DNA from: Clostridium pascui | GTDB lineage: Bacteria > Bacillota > Clostridia > Clostridiales > Clostridiaceae | NCBI RefSeq assembly: GCF_016908015.1 | Contig: NZ_JAFBDB010000008.1 | Span: 98,465 to 162,464, forward strand | Reading direction: 5' to 3' | Length of the DNA stretch: 64,000 bases | Part shown: positions 24,721 to 36,716 of the stretch, piece after piece | How positions within the stretch are numbered: the first letter of the stretch is position 1 | Layout: each line of letters starts with the position of its first letter | Translations under genes and position numbers: made by a program | Notes under the pieces: generated by a model | Told to the model about the DNA's origin: nothing | What the model saw: the letters and a program-made list of their open reading frames with translations, nothing else | The model's database searches: none

Positions 24721-26245
24721 AAATGATACTCTTATTTATTAGAAGTGATTCAAAATTTATATATGATTTATAGTTTAACTTTAATCCTTCAATATATTTA
24801 TTTTTATAAACATATATATTATTTGAATACAAGGGGATTACAGGGATATCTTCTTCTAATATTTCAAAACACTTATTTTGCAGTTCGCTTTGTTTATTAG
24901 TATCCTTATTTGTCCTAAGTAAATTTACGTATCCATTATACAAAGAATTATTATATTTTGAATAATTAAAAGGATTATTGTAAGTAAACTTTTCAAATAT
25001 GCTCATAGCATTATCATACTCTTTATTATATTTTATAAGAGCAACATCATACTCACCATTATTTATATTTTTAAAAAAGTCATTCTCGCTATATTCCTTT
25101 AGTTCTATAGCTATGTCCGAATCTTTTTCTATATTAGCCTTCAAATAACTAGCTAACTTTTTATCTTCTGTTGTATCCTTAAATATAAACTTCAACGTAG
25201 GTTTGATATCCAGCACAATATTGCTTTGATTATTTTTAGTCTCACTTTTAACTTTCTTCTGTAAATTCATAAATCCATTTATAGGTGCTGCTTCATCTTT
25301 TAACAGTTCATTATAAATTTTTTCTTTATTTAGAACTTCCTTTATAATCTTTCTCACCTTATATGGAACTTTATTTTCCTTTAAGTTAAATACTAAATAT
25401 TGAAACTTATAAGATTCATTTTTAAATGGGTCTTCTAGTATATTTCCTATATTACTTAAATGCTCACTTTTAAATAAATCAACTTTTCCTAATTGAAGAT
25501 TTACAAGTGCATCTTCATCACTTTCAACCTTAACAATTTTTATCTTATTATTTGGTGTAATTCCCCAATACTTTTTATTAGGCACTAGATTTATCTCATC
25601 ACCATTTATGTCTTTTATTATATATTGTCCTGAATACTTTAAAGTAGAATAACTACTTTCCCAATTATTAATTTTATTATCTAATTCTCTTAGTCCATAT
25701 ATAGGATTAGCAAGTAACTCTAGAAAAAAACTGCACGGACTATTAAGTTTTATTTGAAGAATGTTATTTTCTATATTACTTATGGCTACATTACTAAAAT
25801 TAGTCTTGCCATTTTTATAAGTTTCTGCTCCGAATATACAAAACAATTCATATCCTAAAGGATTATCAGTATCCTTATTTAAAAGTTCAGAAAAAAATAC
25901 CTTAAAGTTTTCTGCGGTTATAGATTCTCCATTGCTAAAATATGCATCATCTCTTATATAAAATTTATAAGTAGTTTTATCTTTACTTATTTCCCATCTT
26001 TCTGCAATTCCTGGAACTATATTCCCCTCATCATCTTTTTTTACAAGCCCTTCAAATGTACAATTTAATATTTCCAGCGAATTATCATCATAAACAGCTT
26101 TCATATTTAAATATTTAGGCATATTTATCATAGCATAGGTGATATACTCTTTATTTAATACACTTTCATTAAAACTTTGCTTTTTTTCTATACATCCACT
26201 TAATAAAATACATATTGTTATAGCTATTGCTATAATTCTTTTCAT
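24719..26245 (-). CDS. Oligopeptide-type substrate-binding lipoprotein (SBP family 5)
   Basis: This 508-residue protein is an extracytoplasmic solute-binding protein of the OppA/DppA family. It has a lipoprotein signal with ILLSGCIE (lipidated Cys18). The family signature appears in the segments LEILNCTFEGLVKKDDEGN and PGIAERWEISKDKTTYKFYI, and the domain carries on to the C-terminus (about 40-500). No permease or ATPase genes are adjacent, so it is an orphan receptor or has diverged to another role. The coding sequence is very AT- and lysine/asparagine-rich. Confidence 0.88.
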   Translation of the reverse strand: MKRIIAIAITICILLSGCIEKKQSFNESVLNKEYITYAMINMPKYLNMKAVYDDNSLEILNCTFEGLVKKDDEGNIVPGIAERWEISKDKTTYKFYIRDDAYFSNGESITAENFKVFFSELLNKDTDNPLGYELFCIFGAETYKNGKTNFSNVAISNIENNILQIKLNSPCSFFLELLANPIYGLRELDNKINNWESSYSTLKYSGQYIIKDINGDEINLVPNKKYWGITPNNKIKIVKVESDEDALVNLQLGKVDLFKSEHLSNIGNILEDPFKNESYKFQYLVFNLKENKVPYKVRKIIKEVLNKEKIYNELLKDEAAPINGFMNLQKKVKSETKNNQSNIVLDIKPTLKFIFKDTTEDKKLASYLKANIEKDSDIAIELKEYSENDFFKNINNGEYDVALIKYNKEYDNAMSIFEKFTYNNPFNYSKYNNSLYNGYVNLLRTNKDTNKQSELQNKCFEILEEDIPVIPLYSNNIYVYKNKYIEGLKLNYKSYINFESLLINKSII

Positions 26246-26283
26246 TTTACTCTCCCCTTTACTTATAATAATTATTACCCAAG

Positions 26284-26320
26284 CAAAAAAAAATAAACAA
26301 AATTTATATTTTGTTTATTT
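26284..26320 (-). terminator. Terminator after the 159-residue protein gene
   Basis: AAATAAACAAAAT and ATTTTGTTTATTT pair on the minus strand and are followed by nine T residues, directly after the stop codon. The stem is AT-only. Confidence 0.75.
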
Positions 26321-26799
26321 TAATAAATTGGTAAATATCTATAAAACTTAAAATTATTCTCCTTTAAACTATTGAAAATGTCTCCTGACAATCCTACTTG
26401 ATGTCTTATAAATGTATATCTATCTATAAGCTTTATATTTCTATGAATAACTAAAGTAGGACTTTTTATTATTTTATTTTCAAATATCCCCATAGTTATA
26501 AATATAGATTTTTTAGCATTATATTTTAGTGCCTGCGTTAAAAAACATTCAAATGTCTCCTCAAATATCATCTTTTCTTTAGAAAAGTTAAAGAAAACAC
26601 TATCTTCTTTTCCCTCTAAGTACATCATAAGTATTTCATTATTTTTTAAAACAACACGATATTGTATATTATTCTTCCAACATACCTTAATTAAATTATG
26701 AAATATTTTATCTGTACTTATTCTATTTAGAATTGAAATAGCCTTATTTTCATCCACTTGTATTAACTTAAAATAAACTTTATAAAATTTATCCCTCAC
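26320..26799 (-). CDS. Protein of unknown function, about 159 residues
   Basis: I do not recognise this protein. It is basic and soluble-looking, with no membrane segment, signal or cysteine motif; segments such as YRVVLKNNEILMMYLEG and FNFSKEKMIFEETFECF suggest an alpha/beta fold. The reading frame stays open back to a TTG at 26859, but I prefer the GTG at 26797-26799 because GGGAGAG lies about seven bases upstream and the longer version has no ribosome binding site. It is followed by a terminator and then by the OppA-like gene. Confidence 0.5.
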   Translation of the reverse strand: MRDKFYKVYFKLIQVDENKAISILNRISTDKIFHNLIKVCWKNNIQYRVVLKNNEILMMYLEGKEDSVFFNFSKEKMIFEETFECFLTQALKYNAKKSIFITMGIFENKIIKSPTLVIHRNIKLIDRYTFIRHQVGLSGDIFNSLKENNFKFYRYLPIY

Positions 26800-26937
26800 T
26801 AATCTCTCCCAAATATTGATCATTAATATTATATGAACGAGAGGAATATTAATTTCCAAAATAACTTGCTATAGGTTATAATTTATTTTTATGGTATAAT
26901 TTTATTACAAGTTTTCATCTACTGGAGGGAAATTTAT

Positions 26938-27156
26938 ATGATTTTAGCATTAGAAATACTTGCTATAATATCTATGTGCATATTAATATTTGTAGTTGTA
27001 TGGGGATTTGTAACATTACAGCAGGTATATAATCAATTGAAATATAAAAATTATTTACTAGAAAAGTTAAACGTACATATGCACAACTTATGTCAAAAAT
27101 TTAATGTTCCTGATTCATCTAAAGACTTAAAAACTCAAGAAGAAGTTACTAAATAA
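26938..27156 (+). CDS. Small single-span membrane protein
   Basis: The 72-residue protein has one membrane helix at about residues 3-26 (ILALEILAIISMCILIFVVV) followed by a charged amphipathic tail, so it is a bitopic membrane protein with its C-terminus probably in the cytoplasm. A GGAGGG lies eight to nine bases before the ATG and a consensus TATAAT (26895-26900) about 38 bases upstream. A bidirectional terminator follows at once. Function is unknown. Confidence 0.7.
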   Translation: MILALEILAIISMCILIFVVVWGFVTLQQVYNQLKYKNYLLEKLNVHMHNLCQKFNVPDSSKDLKTQEEVTK

Positions 27157-27157
27157 A

Positions 27158-27190
27158 AAAATTCCCCATGACTTATATGGGGAATTTTTA
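27158..27190. terminator. Bidirectional terminator between convergent genes
   Basis: AAAATTCCCCAT and ATGGGGAATTTT form a stem flanked by A and T runs on both sides. It can stop both the plus-strand small membrane protein gene and minus-strand gatB. Confidence 0.9.
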
Positions 27191-28621
27191 TTAGGCTTTG
27201 CTTACTTCTTCACTTACAAGTTTATTTACTATTTGAGGGTTTGCCTTACCTTTAGTTTCTTTCATTACAAGACCTACTAAGAAGCCTATAGCTCTTGTTT
27301 TACCATTTTTAAAATCTTCTATAGATTGAGGATTATCTGCTATTATCTTTCTAACCACTTCAAGTATAGCTCCCTCGTCATTATTTTGTACTAGACCCTT
27401 TTCTTCTACTATTATCTTTGGAGACTTTCCTGTTTCAAACATTTCTTCTATAACTTTTTTACCTATATTATTTGAGATAGTTCCTGCGCCTATAAGCTTT
27501 ATAAGCTCTGATAAATGTTCTGGAGTAAACTTAACTTCTGCTATAGTTATAGCCTTTTCATTTATTATTTTTGAAATATCCCCCATAAGCCAGTTAGACG
27601 TTGCCTTAGCGTCATTAGATAACTTTACAGTACTTTCAAAGAACTCTGCCATAGCTGTAGTCAGCGTAAGAACTGATGCATCATATTTTGGAATACCATA
27701 TTCGCGAACAAATCGCTCTTGCTTTTCATGCGGAAGCTCTGGTATTGTTTTCCTAACCTCTTCTATCCACTCATCAGATATATTAAGAGTTACCAAATCT
27801 CCTTCTGGGAAATATCTATAGTCATTTGCTTGCTCTTTATTTCTCATAACTATAGTTACATTATTTGCTTCATCCCATCTTCTTGTTTCCGGCTCAATCT
27901 TTTCTCCATTTTTATTAGCTTCAATTTGTCTATCATATTCATATCTTAAAGCTTTTTCAAGAGCCTTAAATGAATTCATATTTTTTATTTCAACTCTAGT
28001 TCCAAATACATCGCTTCCCTTTGGCATAACAGATATGTTGCCATCACACCTTAAAGACCCCTCTTCCATCTTACAATCAGATACTTCAATAGAAGATAAT
28101 ATACTTCTAAGTTTCTGAAGATATAAAGTTGCTTCTTCTGGTGTCTTAATATCAGGTTTCGATACTATTTCTATAAGAGGCACTCCTGCTCTATTATAAT
28201 CCACTAATGTTCCATTTCCTGTATGAAGTAGTTTACCTGCATCTTCCTCCATATGTATTCTCTGAATACCTATCTTTTTCTTTTCTCCACTTTCAAGTTC
28301 TATTTCTATATAGCCATCTCTACATATTGGAATTTCATCTTGAGTTATCTGGTAATTCTTAGGACAATCTGGATAAAAATAATTTTTTCTATCCATTCTG
28401 CTTACCTGATTTATAGAGCAATTAAGGGCTAACCCTGCCTTTATAGCATAATCTACTACCCTTTTATTTAACTGTGGCAGTGAGCCCGGAAGCCCTAAGC
28501 ATACAGGACATACATGAGTATTTGATTTTCCACCAAACTCAGTTGTACATCCGCAATATATTTTAGTCTTTGTAGAAAGTTCTGCATGAACTTCAAGACC
28601 TATTACCGCTTCAAATTCCAT
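27191..28621 (-). CDS. gatB: Asp-tRNA(Asn)/Glu-tRNA(Gln) amidotransferase subunit B
   Basis: GatB phosphorylates and amidates misacylated Glu-tRNA(Gln) and Asp-tRNA(Asn) using ammonia supplied by GatA. The 476-residue protein begins FEAVIGLEVHAEL, carries the Zn-site cysteines in IYCGC and HVCPVCLGLPG, the kinase-like core KNYFYPDCPKNYQITQ and a C-terminal helical YqeY-like tail ending ANPQIVNKLV. It is last in the gatCAB order and ends at a bidirectional terminator. Confidence 0.97.
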   Translation of the reverse strand: MEFEAVIGLEVHAELSTKTKIYCGCTTEFGGKSNTHVCPVCLGLPGSLPQLNKRVVDYAIKAGLALNCSINQVSRMDRKNYFYPDCPKNYQITQDEIPICRDGYIEIELESGEKKKIGIQRIHMEEDAGKLLHTGNGTLVDYNRAGVPLIEIVSKPDIKTPEEATLYLQKLRSILSSIEVSDCKMEEGSLRCDGNISVMPKGSDVFGTRVEIKNMNSFKALEKALRYEYDRQIEANKNGEKIEPETRRWDEANNVTIVMRNKEQANDYRYFPEGDLVTLNISDEWIEEVRKTIPELPHEKQERFVREYGIPKYDASVLTLTTAMAEFFESTVKLSNDAKATSNWLMGDISKIINEKAITIAEVKFTPEHLSELIKLIGAGTISNNIGKKVIEEMFETGKSPKIIVEEKGLVQNNDEGAILEVVRKIIADNPQSIEDFKNGKTRAIGFLVGLVMKETKGKANPQIVNKLVSEEVSKA

Positions 28622-28676
28622 CTATCTTTTCCACTCCTTTTTTTAATTCTTAAAAGTCCTAAATATCAACTATTAA

Positions 28677-30134
28677 CTAAATACTTGGTTTCATAGTGTG
28701 CCAGTTAGTTGATTGTTCAAAACTATATGCTAAATTAAATAATATATCTTCTCTATAGTAGTTACTTATTATTTGAAGCCCTACCGGTAATCCATTTACC
28801 ATTCCACATGGTACTGAGATAGCTGGAAGTCCTGCTACACTTACTGGCACAGTATATACATCAGATAAATACATCTCCATAATATTATCTGACTTTTCCC
28901 CTATTTTAAATGCAGGTGTTGGAGAAGTTGGACATACTATTGCATCAAACTCTTTAAATACTCTTTCATAATCTTGCTTTATCAAACTTCTAACTTTTAG
29001 TGCTTTTTTATAATAAGCATCATAGTATCCTGCTGATAAAACATAAGTTCCAAGCATTATTCTTCTCTTTACCTCTGATCCAAATCCTTCATCTCTAGAT
29101 TTGAAATAGATATCTACGGCATTTTTTGAGTTTTCTGTTCTATATCCATATCTTATCCCGTCAAATCTTGCAAGGTTTGATGAAGCTTCAGCACTAGAAA
29201 TTATATAATACGCTGCAAGAGCATAATCAGTTAAAGGAAGTGAACATTCTTCTACATCTGCTCCATTTTCCTTTAAGACCTTTATAGCTTCCTCTACGGT
29301 TTTTCTCACTTCATCATTAAGTCCTTCCCCAAAGAACTCTTTTGGTATACCTATTTTTTTACCTCTTAAATCTTTAGATAAGGCTTTAGAATAATCAATG
29401 ACTTCTATAGGAGCCGTTGTAAAATCTCTTTTATCTAATCCTGAAATATTTTGAGCTAACAGCGCAGAATCTTCTACATCTCTTGAAATTATTCCTACTT
29501 GATCTAATGTAGATCCAAAAGCCACTGCCCCATACCTAGATATTCTTCCGTAGGTTGGTTTTAGTCCAACTACTCCACATAGAGCTGCTGGCTGTCTAAC
29601 TGACCCACCAGTATCTGTTCCAAGAGCTAATGGCGCCTCAAGTCCTGAAACACAAGCCGCACTTCCTCCTGAAGAACCTCCTGGTACTCTATCTGTATCC
29701 CAAGGATTTCTCACTAACTTATATGCACTATTTTCATTTGAGGATCCCATTGCAAACTCATCCATATTTAGTTTTCCGAGTATTATTCCATCCTGCTCTT
29801 TTATTTTCTCTATGACATGAGCATCGTAAGGAGCCTTATATCCTTCAAGTATTTTAGATGCACAAGTATTTTGCATACCTCTTACACTTATGTTATCTTT
29901 TATAGCCACAGGAATTCCTGTAAGACTTTTAAGTTCTTCTCCACTAGCTATCTTACCATCTAATTCTTTTGCCTTATTTAAAGCCTCTTCCCCTGACACA
30001 TATAGATATGCACCCAAAGTGGAATCAACTTTTTCTATTCTATTTAGATAACTATGTACTACTTCTTCAACTTTTACTTCTTTAGTTTTAATTTTATCTT
30101 TCAGCTCATGGGCTGTAAGATTACATAATTCCAT
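28677..30134 (-). CDS. gatA: Asp-tRNA(Asn)/Glu-tRNA(Gln) amidotransferase subunit A
   Basis: GatA is the glutaminase of the GatCAB complex. The 485-residue protein is an amidase-signature enzyme: Lys in VAIKDNI (about 79), the glycine/serine-rich core [11 protein letters not shown] (about 150-160) and [12 protein letters not shown] with the nucleophile serine. Length is standard. It lies between gatC and gatB with short gaps, and the ATG follows GGAGGGAAC. Confidence 0.97.
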   Translation of the reverse strand: MELCNLTAHELKDKIKTKEVKVEEVVHSYLNRIEKVDSTLGAYLYVSGEEALNKAKELDGKIASGEELKSLTGIPVAIKDNISVRGMQNTCASKILEGYKAPYDAHVIEKIKEQDGIILGKLNMDEFAMGSSNENSAYKLVRNPWDTDRVPGGSSGGSAACVSGLEAPLALGTDTGGSVRQPAALCGVVGLKPTYGRISRYGAVAFGSTLDQVGIISRDVEDSALLAQNISGLDKRDFTTAPIEVIDYSKALSKDLRGKKIGIPKEFFGEGLNDEVRKTVEEAIKVLKENGADVEECSLPLTDYALAAYYIISSAEASSNLARFDGIRYGYRTENSKNAVDIYFKSRDEGFGSEVKRRIMLGTYVLSAGYYDAYYKKALKVRSLIKQDYERVFKEFDAIVCPTSPTPAFKIGEKSDNIMEMYLSDVYTVPVSVAGLPAISVPCGMVNGLPVGLQIISNYYREDILFNLAYSFEQSTNWHTMKPSI

Positions 30135-30166
30135 TATATCTGTTCCCTCCTTTTAAAATGCAATTT

Positions 30167-30457
30167 TTAGTTTTCTATTACATTTGGAACCTTTATATAC
30201 TCCTCTAATCTTTCTGGAGCATTGTTCATTACATCTTCTATATTCATAGATTCCTCTACTTCGTCTTCTCTAAATTTGTTTTCGATATAGCATGGATTAA
30301 CTATTATATCAGTGTCATCTGTATTAAGCTCATTTAACTTTTCCATATAATTTAAAACGTTATTCAAATCCACAAGAAGACCTTCTTTTTCCTCTTCTGT
30401 AAGCTCTATTCTAGCGAGTTCAGCTACATATTCCACATCTTTTTTAGAAACAGCCAT
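30167..30457 (-). CDS. gatC: Asp-tRNA(Asn)/Glu-tRNA(Gln) amidotransferase subunit C
   Basis: GatC is the small belt-like subunit that stabilises the GatA-GatB complex. At 96 residues it shows the family features [17 protein letters not shown] near the N-terminus and [19 protein letters not shown] at the C-terminus. It opens the gatCAB set, downstream of pcrA-ligA and a small membrane protein. Confidence 0.95.
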   Translation of the reverse strand: MAVSKKDVEYVAELARIELTEEEKEGLLVDLNNVLNYMEKLNELNTDDTDIIVNPCYIENKFREDEVEESMNIEDVMNNAPERLEEYIKVPNVIEN

Positions 30458-30544
30458 TTACATTCCCTCTCTTTCTACATTAAATTTTTTTAAACTCTTA
30501 TATTGTATCATAAAAAATACAAATTATATACCATATAACATTTT

Positions 30545-30582
30545 AAGCCAACCCTATATACATTATATACAGGGTCGGCCTA
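30545..30582 (-). terminator. Terminator-like hairpin before gatC
   Basis: GCCGACCCTGTATATA and TATATAGGGTTGGC pair on the minus strand with two G-U pairs around AAT. The tract after it (TTAAAATGTT) is only moderately T-rich, so termination may be partial, leaving read-through into gatC. Confidence 0.65.
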
Positions 30583-30584
30583 AA

Positions 30585-30854
30585 TTATTGTACATTCATA
30601 AATATAAAAAATATACTTCCTGCAGCAAAAAATATACATATTAAAGGGTATACTTTATTTGTTAATCCACCCTTAAAATCTATAAGTTTTATGCTCCATA
30701 TTATCATTGTAAAGAAAATACACCATTGTAAAGTATAATAGCCATAAAAATACTTTATGTAAACAAATTGATAAGTTGTTAGTATCGTAAGTATTAATGC
30801 TAGAGTAGTTATTAAAACAAGTCCCCATCCTAGCACATCTACTGTTTTCCTCAT
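30585..30854 (-). CDS. Small three-span membrane protein
   Basis: The 89-residue protein has three predicted membrane helices (about 9-31, 38-56 and 66-86) and little else: a short basic N-terminus MRKTVDV and a loop DFKGGLTNKV. Function is unknown. It follows ligA by about 37 bases with a GGAG-containing ribosome binding site and is followed by a hairpin, so it ends the pcrA-ligA transcript. Confidence 0.7.
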   Translation of the reverse strand: MRKTVDVLGWGLVLITTLALILTILTTYQFVYIKYFYGYYTLQWCIFFTMIIWSIKLIDFKGGLTNKVYPLICIFFAAGSIFFIFMNVQ

Positions 30855-30891
30855 TTTATTCTCCTCCAGTTTCTCTCATATACCTTTTCTT

Positions 30892-32910
<2,019 letters not shown>

Positions 32911-32921
32911 TTAGCCCTCCT

Positions 32922-35153
32922 CTAAACCGCCTCTAAAGGAGCTACACTTAACATCAATATTTTAACTCCCATTCTATCAAATGCAATTGTTAGTTTTACA
33001 TCCTCTCCACTTTTAACTGCACTTACTATAGTTCCTATTCCGAATTTACCATGTCTTACCTTTTTCCCAGGAGTTGCATCAAATTGAGTTAACTTATTAC
33101 TATTACTTTCAGCAGCAGCTTCCCTTTGAACATTTTGTCTAGTTATATTAGTATTTACTTGACTATTATTTCTATTTATATAATTATTACTTTCGTTCAT
33201 ATGTCTATTAAATGAATTACGTGGGCTTATATCCTCTTTTAAATTTAAAGGTATTTCCCTTATGAAATCCGATTCTGGATAGTTTACAAATCTTCCAAAT
33301 ACCCTTCTTGAAGATGCTGAAGTAATATAAAGCCTTTCCTTAGCTCTTGTAATTCCTACATAGCAAAGTCTCCTGGATTCCTCCATTTCTGCTGGATTAC
33401 TTATGGATTGAGCTCCTGGAAATATCCCATTTTCCATCCCTGCCATAAATACTACATCGAATTCTAATCCCTTAGCGCTATGCACTGTCATAAGTACTAT
33501 AGCATCTACATCTTCACTATAGTTATCCACATCAGATACTAGCGTCACTTGCTCTAAAAAGGCGGATAAACTCTTGTCATCAGATCCACTTTCAAAATCC
33601 ACTGCAGCAGAAACTAATTCCTTTAAATTTTCAAGTCTAGTTAAATCTTCTATATCGTTAGATTTTTGAAGTTCATCAATATATCCTGTAGTTTGTAAAA
33701 TTTCTTGAATAAGCTTTGATACAGATACTTCATCCTTTTTTCTTATAAAGCTATTTATTAGCCCTACAAATTTATTTATAGAAGATACCGCTCTAGCTGA
33801 AAGTCCAATATTTTCTGCATCTAAAAGCACACTATACATACATTCATCCATATCTATTGCAAATTCTTGGAGCTTATCAACAGTACTATCTCCAATACCT
33901 CTTTTAGGTACATTTATTATTCTTTTTAAACTTATATCGTCTAATGGATTATTTATAAGCCTTAAATATCCCATTATATCTTTAATTTCTTTTCTATCAT
34001 AAAATCTAAGTCCACCTACTATTTTATAAGGTATTTGGTTTCTCATAAAAACTTCTTCAAATATACGAGATTGAGCATTAGTTCTATAAAGAATGGACAT
34101 TTGATTATAGCTTTTATTTTCAGCATCCCTTATTTTCTTTATTTCGCTGCATATGAATTGAGCTTCATCTATATCAGAACTTGCTCTATATACCTTTATA
34201 TTTTCTCCCATAATACTTTCATTATAGGGTCTAAGAGCCTTATTTTTTCTTTCACTATTATTTTTTATAACTCCATTAGCCGCATATAATATATTTGGAG
34301 TTGATCTATAGTTTTGTTCTAGTTTTACAACCTTTGCCTCAGGATAATCTTTCTCAAAATCTAGTATATTTCTTATGTCGGCACCTCTCCAAGCATATAT
34401 ACATTGATCATCATCACCTACAACGCATATATTTCTATGAGCTGCTGCAAGTAGTTTCGTAAGCTCATACTGGCATTTATTCGTATCTTGATACTCATCT
34501 ACCATTATATATTTAAATTTTCTTTGATAAAACTCTAAAACATCTGGATTCTTTCTAAACAGCTCAACAGTTTTGTATATCAAATCATCAAAATCCAATG
34601 CATTATTGCTCTTTAATTTCTTTTGATATAAAAGGTATACATCTGCTATTTTATTAGTTCTATAATTACCTTCATTTTCCCTTTTAAATTGCTCTGGAGA
34701 TATAAGATTATCCTTTTGTTCTCCTATTTTATTTATAATTTGTTTCTCATCTATATCCTTATCGTTTATATTTAGTTCCTTAATACACTCTTTCATAAGC
34801 GTCTTTTGATCGTAGCTATCGTATATAGCAAAGTTTTTATTGTATCCAAGTTTCTCTATTTCTCTTCTAAGTATTTTTACACATGTAGAGTGAAAAGTGG
34901 ATATCCACATATTTTCTGCTTCATTTCCAACTATATTTTTTACTCTTTCCTTCATTTCCTTAGCTGCTTTATTTGTAAATGTAATAGCGAGAATTTGTGA
35001 AGGATAGACATCTAAATTTTTTATTAAATTTGCAATTCTATATGTAAGTACTCTTGTTTTCCCAGAACCTGCCCCTGCTAAGATAAGTAGTGGGCCATCT
35101 ACAGTCGATGCTGCCTCATACTGTTCCTTATTAAGTAACTTTCTTAAATCCAT
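32922..35153 (-). CDS. pcrA: ATP-dependent DNA helicase PcrA (UvrD family)
   Basis: PcrA is a 3'-5' superfamily 1 helicase that works in nucleotide excision repair, rolling-circle plasmid replication and removal of RecA or stalled polymerase. The 743-residue protein has AGAGSGKT (26-33, Walker A), MVDEYQDTN (Walker B), QNYRSTP and VGITRAKERLY, plus a C-terminal Tudor-like end (VRHGKFGIGTIV). The ATG at 35151-35153 has GGAG eight bases upstream; the longer ORF begins with TTG inside that binding site. Confidence 0.96.
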   Translation of the reverse strand: MDLRKLLNKEQYEAASTVDGPLLILAGAGSGKTRVLTYRIANLIKNLDVYPSQILAITFTNKAAKEMKERVKNIVGNEAENMWISTFHSTCVKILRREIEKLGYNKNFAIYDSYDQKTLMKECIKELNINDKDIDEKQIINKIGEQKDNLISPEQFKRENEGNYRTNKIADVYLLYQKKLKSNNALDFDDLIYKTVELFRKNPDVLEFYQRKFKYIMVDEYQDTNKCQYELTKLLAAAHRNICVVGDDDQCIYAWRGADIRNILDFEKDYPEAKVVKLEQNYRSTPNILYAANGVIKNNSERKNKALRPYNESIMGENIKVYRASSDIDEAQFICSEIKKIRDAENKSYNQMSILYRTNAQSRIFEEVFMRNQIPYKIVGGLRFYDRKEIKDIMGYLRLINNPLDDISLKRIINVPKRGIGDSTVDKLQEFAIDMDECMYSVLLDAENIGLSARAVSSINKFVGLINSFIRKKDEVSVSKLIQEILQTTGYIDELQKSNDIEDLTRLENLKELVSAAVDFESGSDDKSLSAFLEQVTLVSDVDNYSEDVDAIVLMTVHSAKGLEFDVVFMAGMENGIFPGAQSISNPAEMEESRRLCYVGITRAKERLYITSASSRRVFGRFVNYPESDFIREIPLNLKEDISPRNSFNRHMNESNNYINRNNSQVNTNITRQNVQREAAAESNSNKLTQFDATPGKKVRHGKFGIGTIVSAVKSGEDVKLTIAFDRMGVKILMLSVAPLEAV

Positions 35154-35266
35154 ATAACTCACTCCCAAATTTGCTTTATTAATTTCTAGTTCGTTTTATA
35201 TTATAACATTTTACTAGGCATTTAATCATACCTATTTTGAATTTCTACTGTCCAATTTTTAGCTGC

Positions 35267-35296
35267 AATAAAAAAAGCCAGCCTTCGCTGACCTTT
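35267..35296 (-). terminator. Terminator of the M20 peptidase gene
   Basis: The minus strand reads AGGTCAGC-GAAG-GCTGGCTT followed by TTTTTATTG, about 40 bases past the stop codon. Confidence 0.85.
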
Positions 35297-35334
35297 TACA
35301 AAGTAACCCTTTACATAAATGCAAATTTTACGTT

Positions 35335-36546
35335 TTAACTATCACCAAATTTTAGTGCTGCTGCACACATTGATTTTATTCCAATAGGTATAACCCCTTC
35401 ATCGCAAATAAAATTAGGATTGTGCAGCACGCAGGAATTTTTATTTAAATCAGATCTGCATCCTGCCCACATAAATGTACAAGGGATATACTTATTAAAA
35501 AAAGCAAAATCCTCTGCTCCTGTGGCCGGTCTTTCAGGTATCAATACATTTTCCTCTCCTATGGCCTCTCTAAGTCCTTCTATAATATTCTTTGTAAGTT
35601 TTACATCATTATGGGTAAGTGGGTATCCTAGTACATATTTAAATTCATAATCACATCCTAAAGCTTCACATATATTTTTTATTACGTTTTCAATTCTTCC
35701 AGGTATCATACTAGCTACCTCTTGTGCGAAAGTCCTTACAGTCCCTTCCATTTCTACACCATCTGGTATTACATTATATCTGTACCCGCCTCTTATAACC
35801 CCAAGTGTCACCACTGCACTATCTAGTGGATTTACATTTCTGCTTACTATGGTTTGAAGCGCCGTAATGACATGTGCTGCTGCAACTATAGCGTCTGCTC
35901 CTTGATGGGGCGCTGAGCCATGGGCACTTTTCCCTTTAATCTTTATGAATATTCTATCAGATTGAGCCATCATGACTCCAGTTTTTAATGCTACCTTTCC
36001 CACTGGAATATCCCATATATGAAGTGCTACTGCCGCATCTACTTTAGGATTTTCAAGCACCCCCTGCTCTATCATATAATTTGCACCACCTGTTGGATTG
36101 CATTCCTCCGCAGGCTGAAATACAAATTTTATATTCCCTCTTATTTCATCTTTCATTTGAGATAGCACCTTAGCTGCTCCTATCAAAATTGAAGTATGAA
36201 CATCATGTCCACAAGCATGCATCACTCCCGGAACCTCTGATTTAAATAAAATATCTGTCTGTTCATCTATAGGAAGTGCATCCATATCAGCTCTTAAAAG
36301 AATTGTCTTTCCATTTTCCTTCCCTCTTAAAAGCGCTACCACTCCTGTTTTTCCTACTCCTGTTTCAACTTCAAGTCCCAATCCCTCCAAACTCTTCTCT
36401 ACTATCTTAGCGGTTTTATGCTCATTCATACCAAGTTCAGGATATTTATGAATTTCTCTTCTTATGTTAATTATATCTTGAGTAATATCTTCAATCATAG
36501 AATCAAGCTGCAAACTCATCCTAGAACTTGTATCTAAATTTATCAT
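35335..36546 (-). CDS. M20-family amidohydrolase (hippurate/N-acyl amino acid hydrolase type)
   Basis: This 403-residue cytosolic metal-dependent amidohydrolase resembles hippurate hydrolase and N-acetyl-diaminopimelate deacetylase. Metal and catalytic residues are visible in MHACGHDVHTS, FQPAEECNPTGG and, at the end, the ligand histidine in VLHNPNF. I start at ATG 36544-36546 with GGGGGG seven bases upstream; the longer frame begins without a site. It follows abgT, separated by about 170 bases that contain hairpin element D, so it may be transcribed separately or by read-through. Confidence 0.9.
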   Translation of the reverse strand: MINLDTSSRMSLQLDSMIEDITQDIINIRREIHKYPELGMNEHKTAKIVEKSLEGLGLEVETGVGKTGVVALLRGKENGKTILLRADMDALPIDEQTDILFKSEVPGVMHACGHDVHTSILIGAAKVLSQMKDEIRGNIKFVFQPAEECNPTGGANYMIEQGVLENPKVDAAVALHIWDIPVGKVALKTGVMMAQSDRIFIKIKGKSAHGSAPHQGADAIVAAAHVITALQTIVSRNVNPLDSAVVTLGVIRGGYRYNVIPDGVEMEGTVRTFAQEVASMIPGRIENVIKNICEALGCDYEFKYVLGYPLTHNDVKLTKNIIEGLREAIGEENVLIPERPATGAEDFAFFNKYIPCTFMWAGCRSDLNKNSCVLHNPNFICDEGVIPIGIKSMCAAALKFGDS

Positions 36547-36602
36547 ATATAATCCCCCCATTATAATAATACCTATTTCCAATTTATCAATCTCAAGTCT
36601 TA

Positions 36603-36642
36603 AATCCCTAACTCCTAATTATCAAATTAGAAATTAGGGATT
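36603..36642 (-). repeat. Intergenic hairpin repeat, copy D
   Basis: AATCCCTAACTCCTAATT and AATTAGAAATTAGGGATT are arms around ATCA. Both mismatches become G-U pairs in minus-strand RNA. The half TAGGAGTTAGGGATT resembles the core of copies A-C. It lies in the abgT-to-M20 gap. Confidence 0.6.
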
Positions 36643-36716
36643 ATAAAACTTTTAATATCTTTGTGTTAATTGTTAATTATCGACTAAAGATTAATAAAAC
36701 TTGTGTTTGAAATTTA

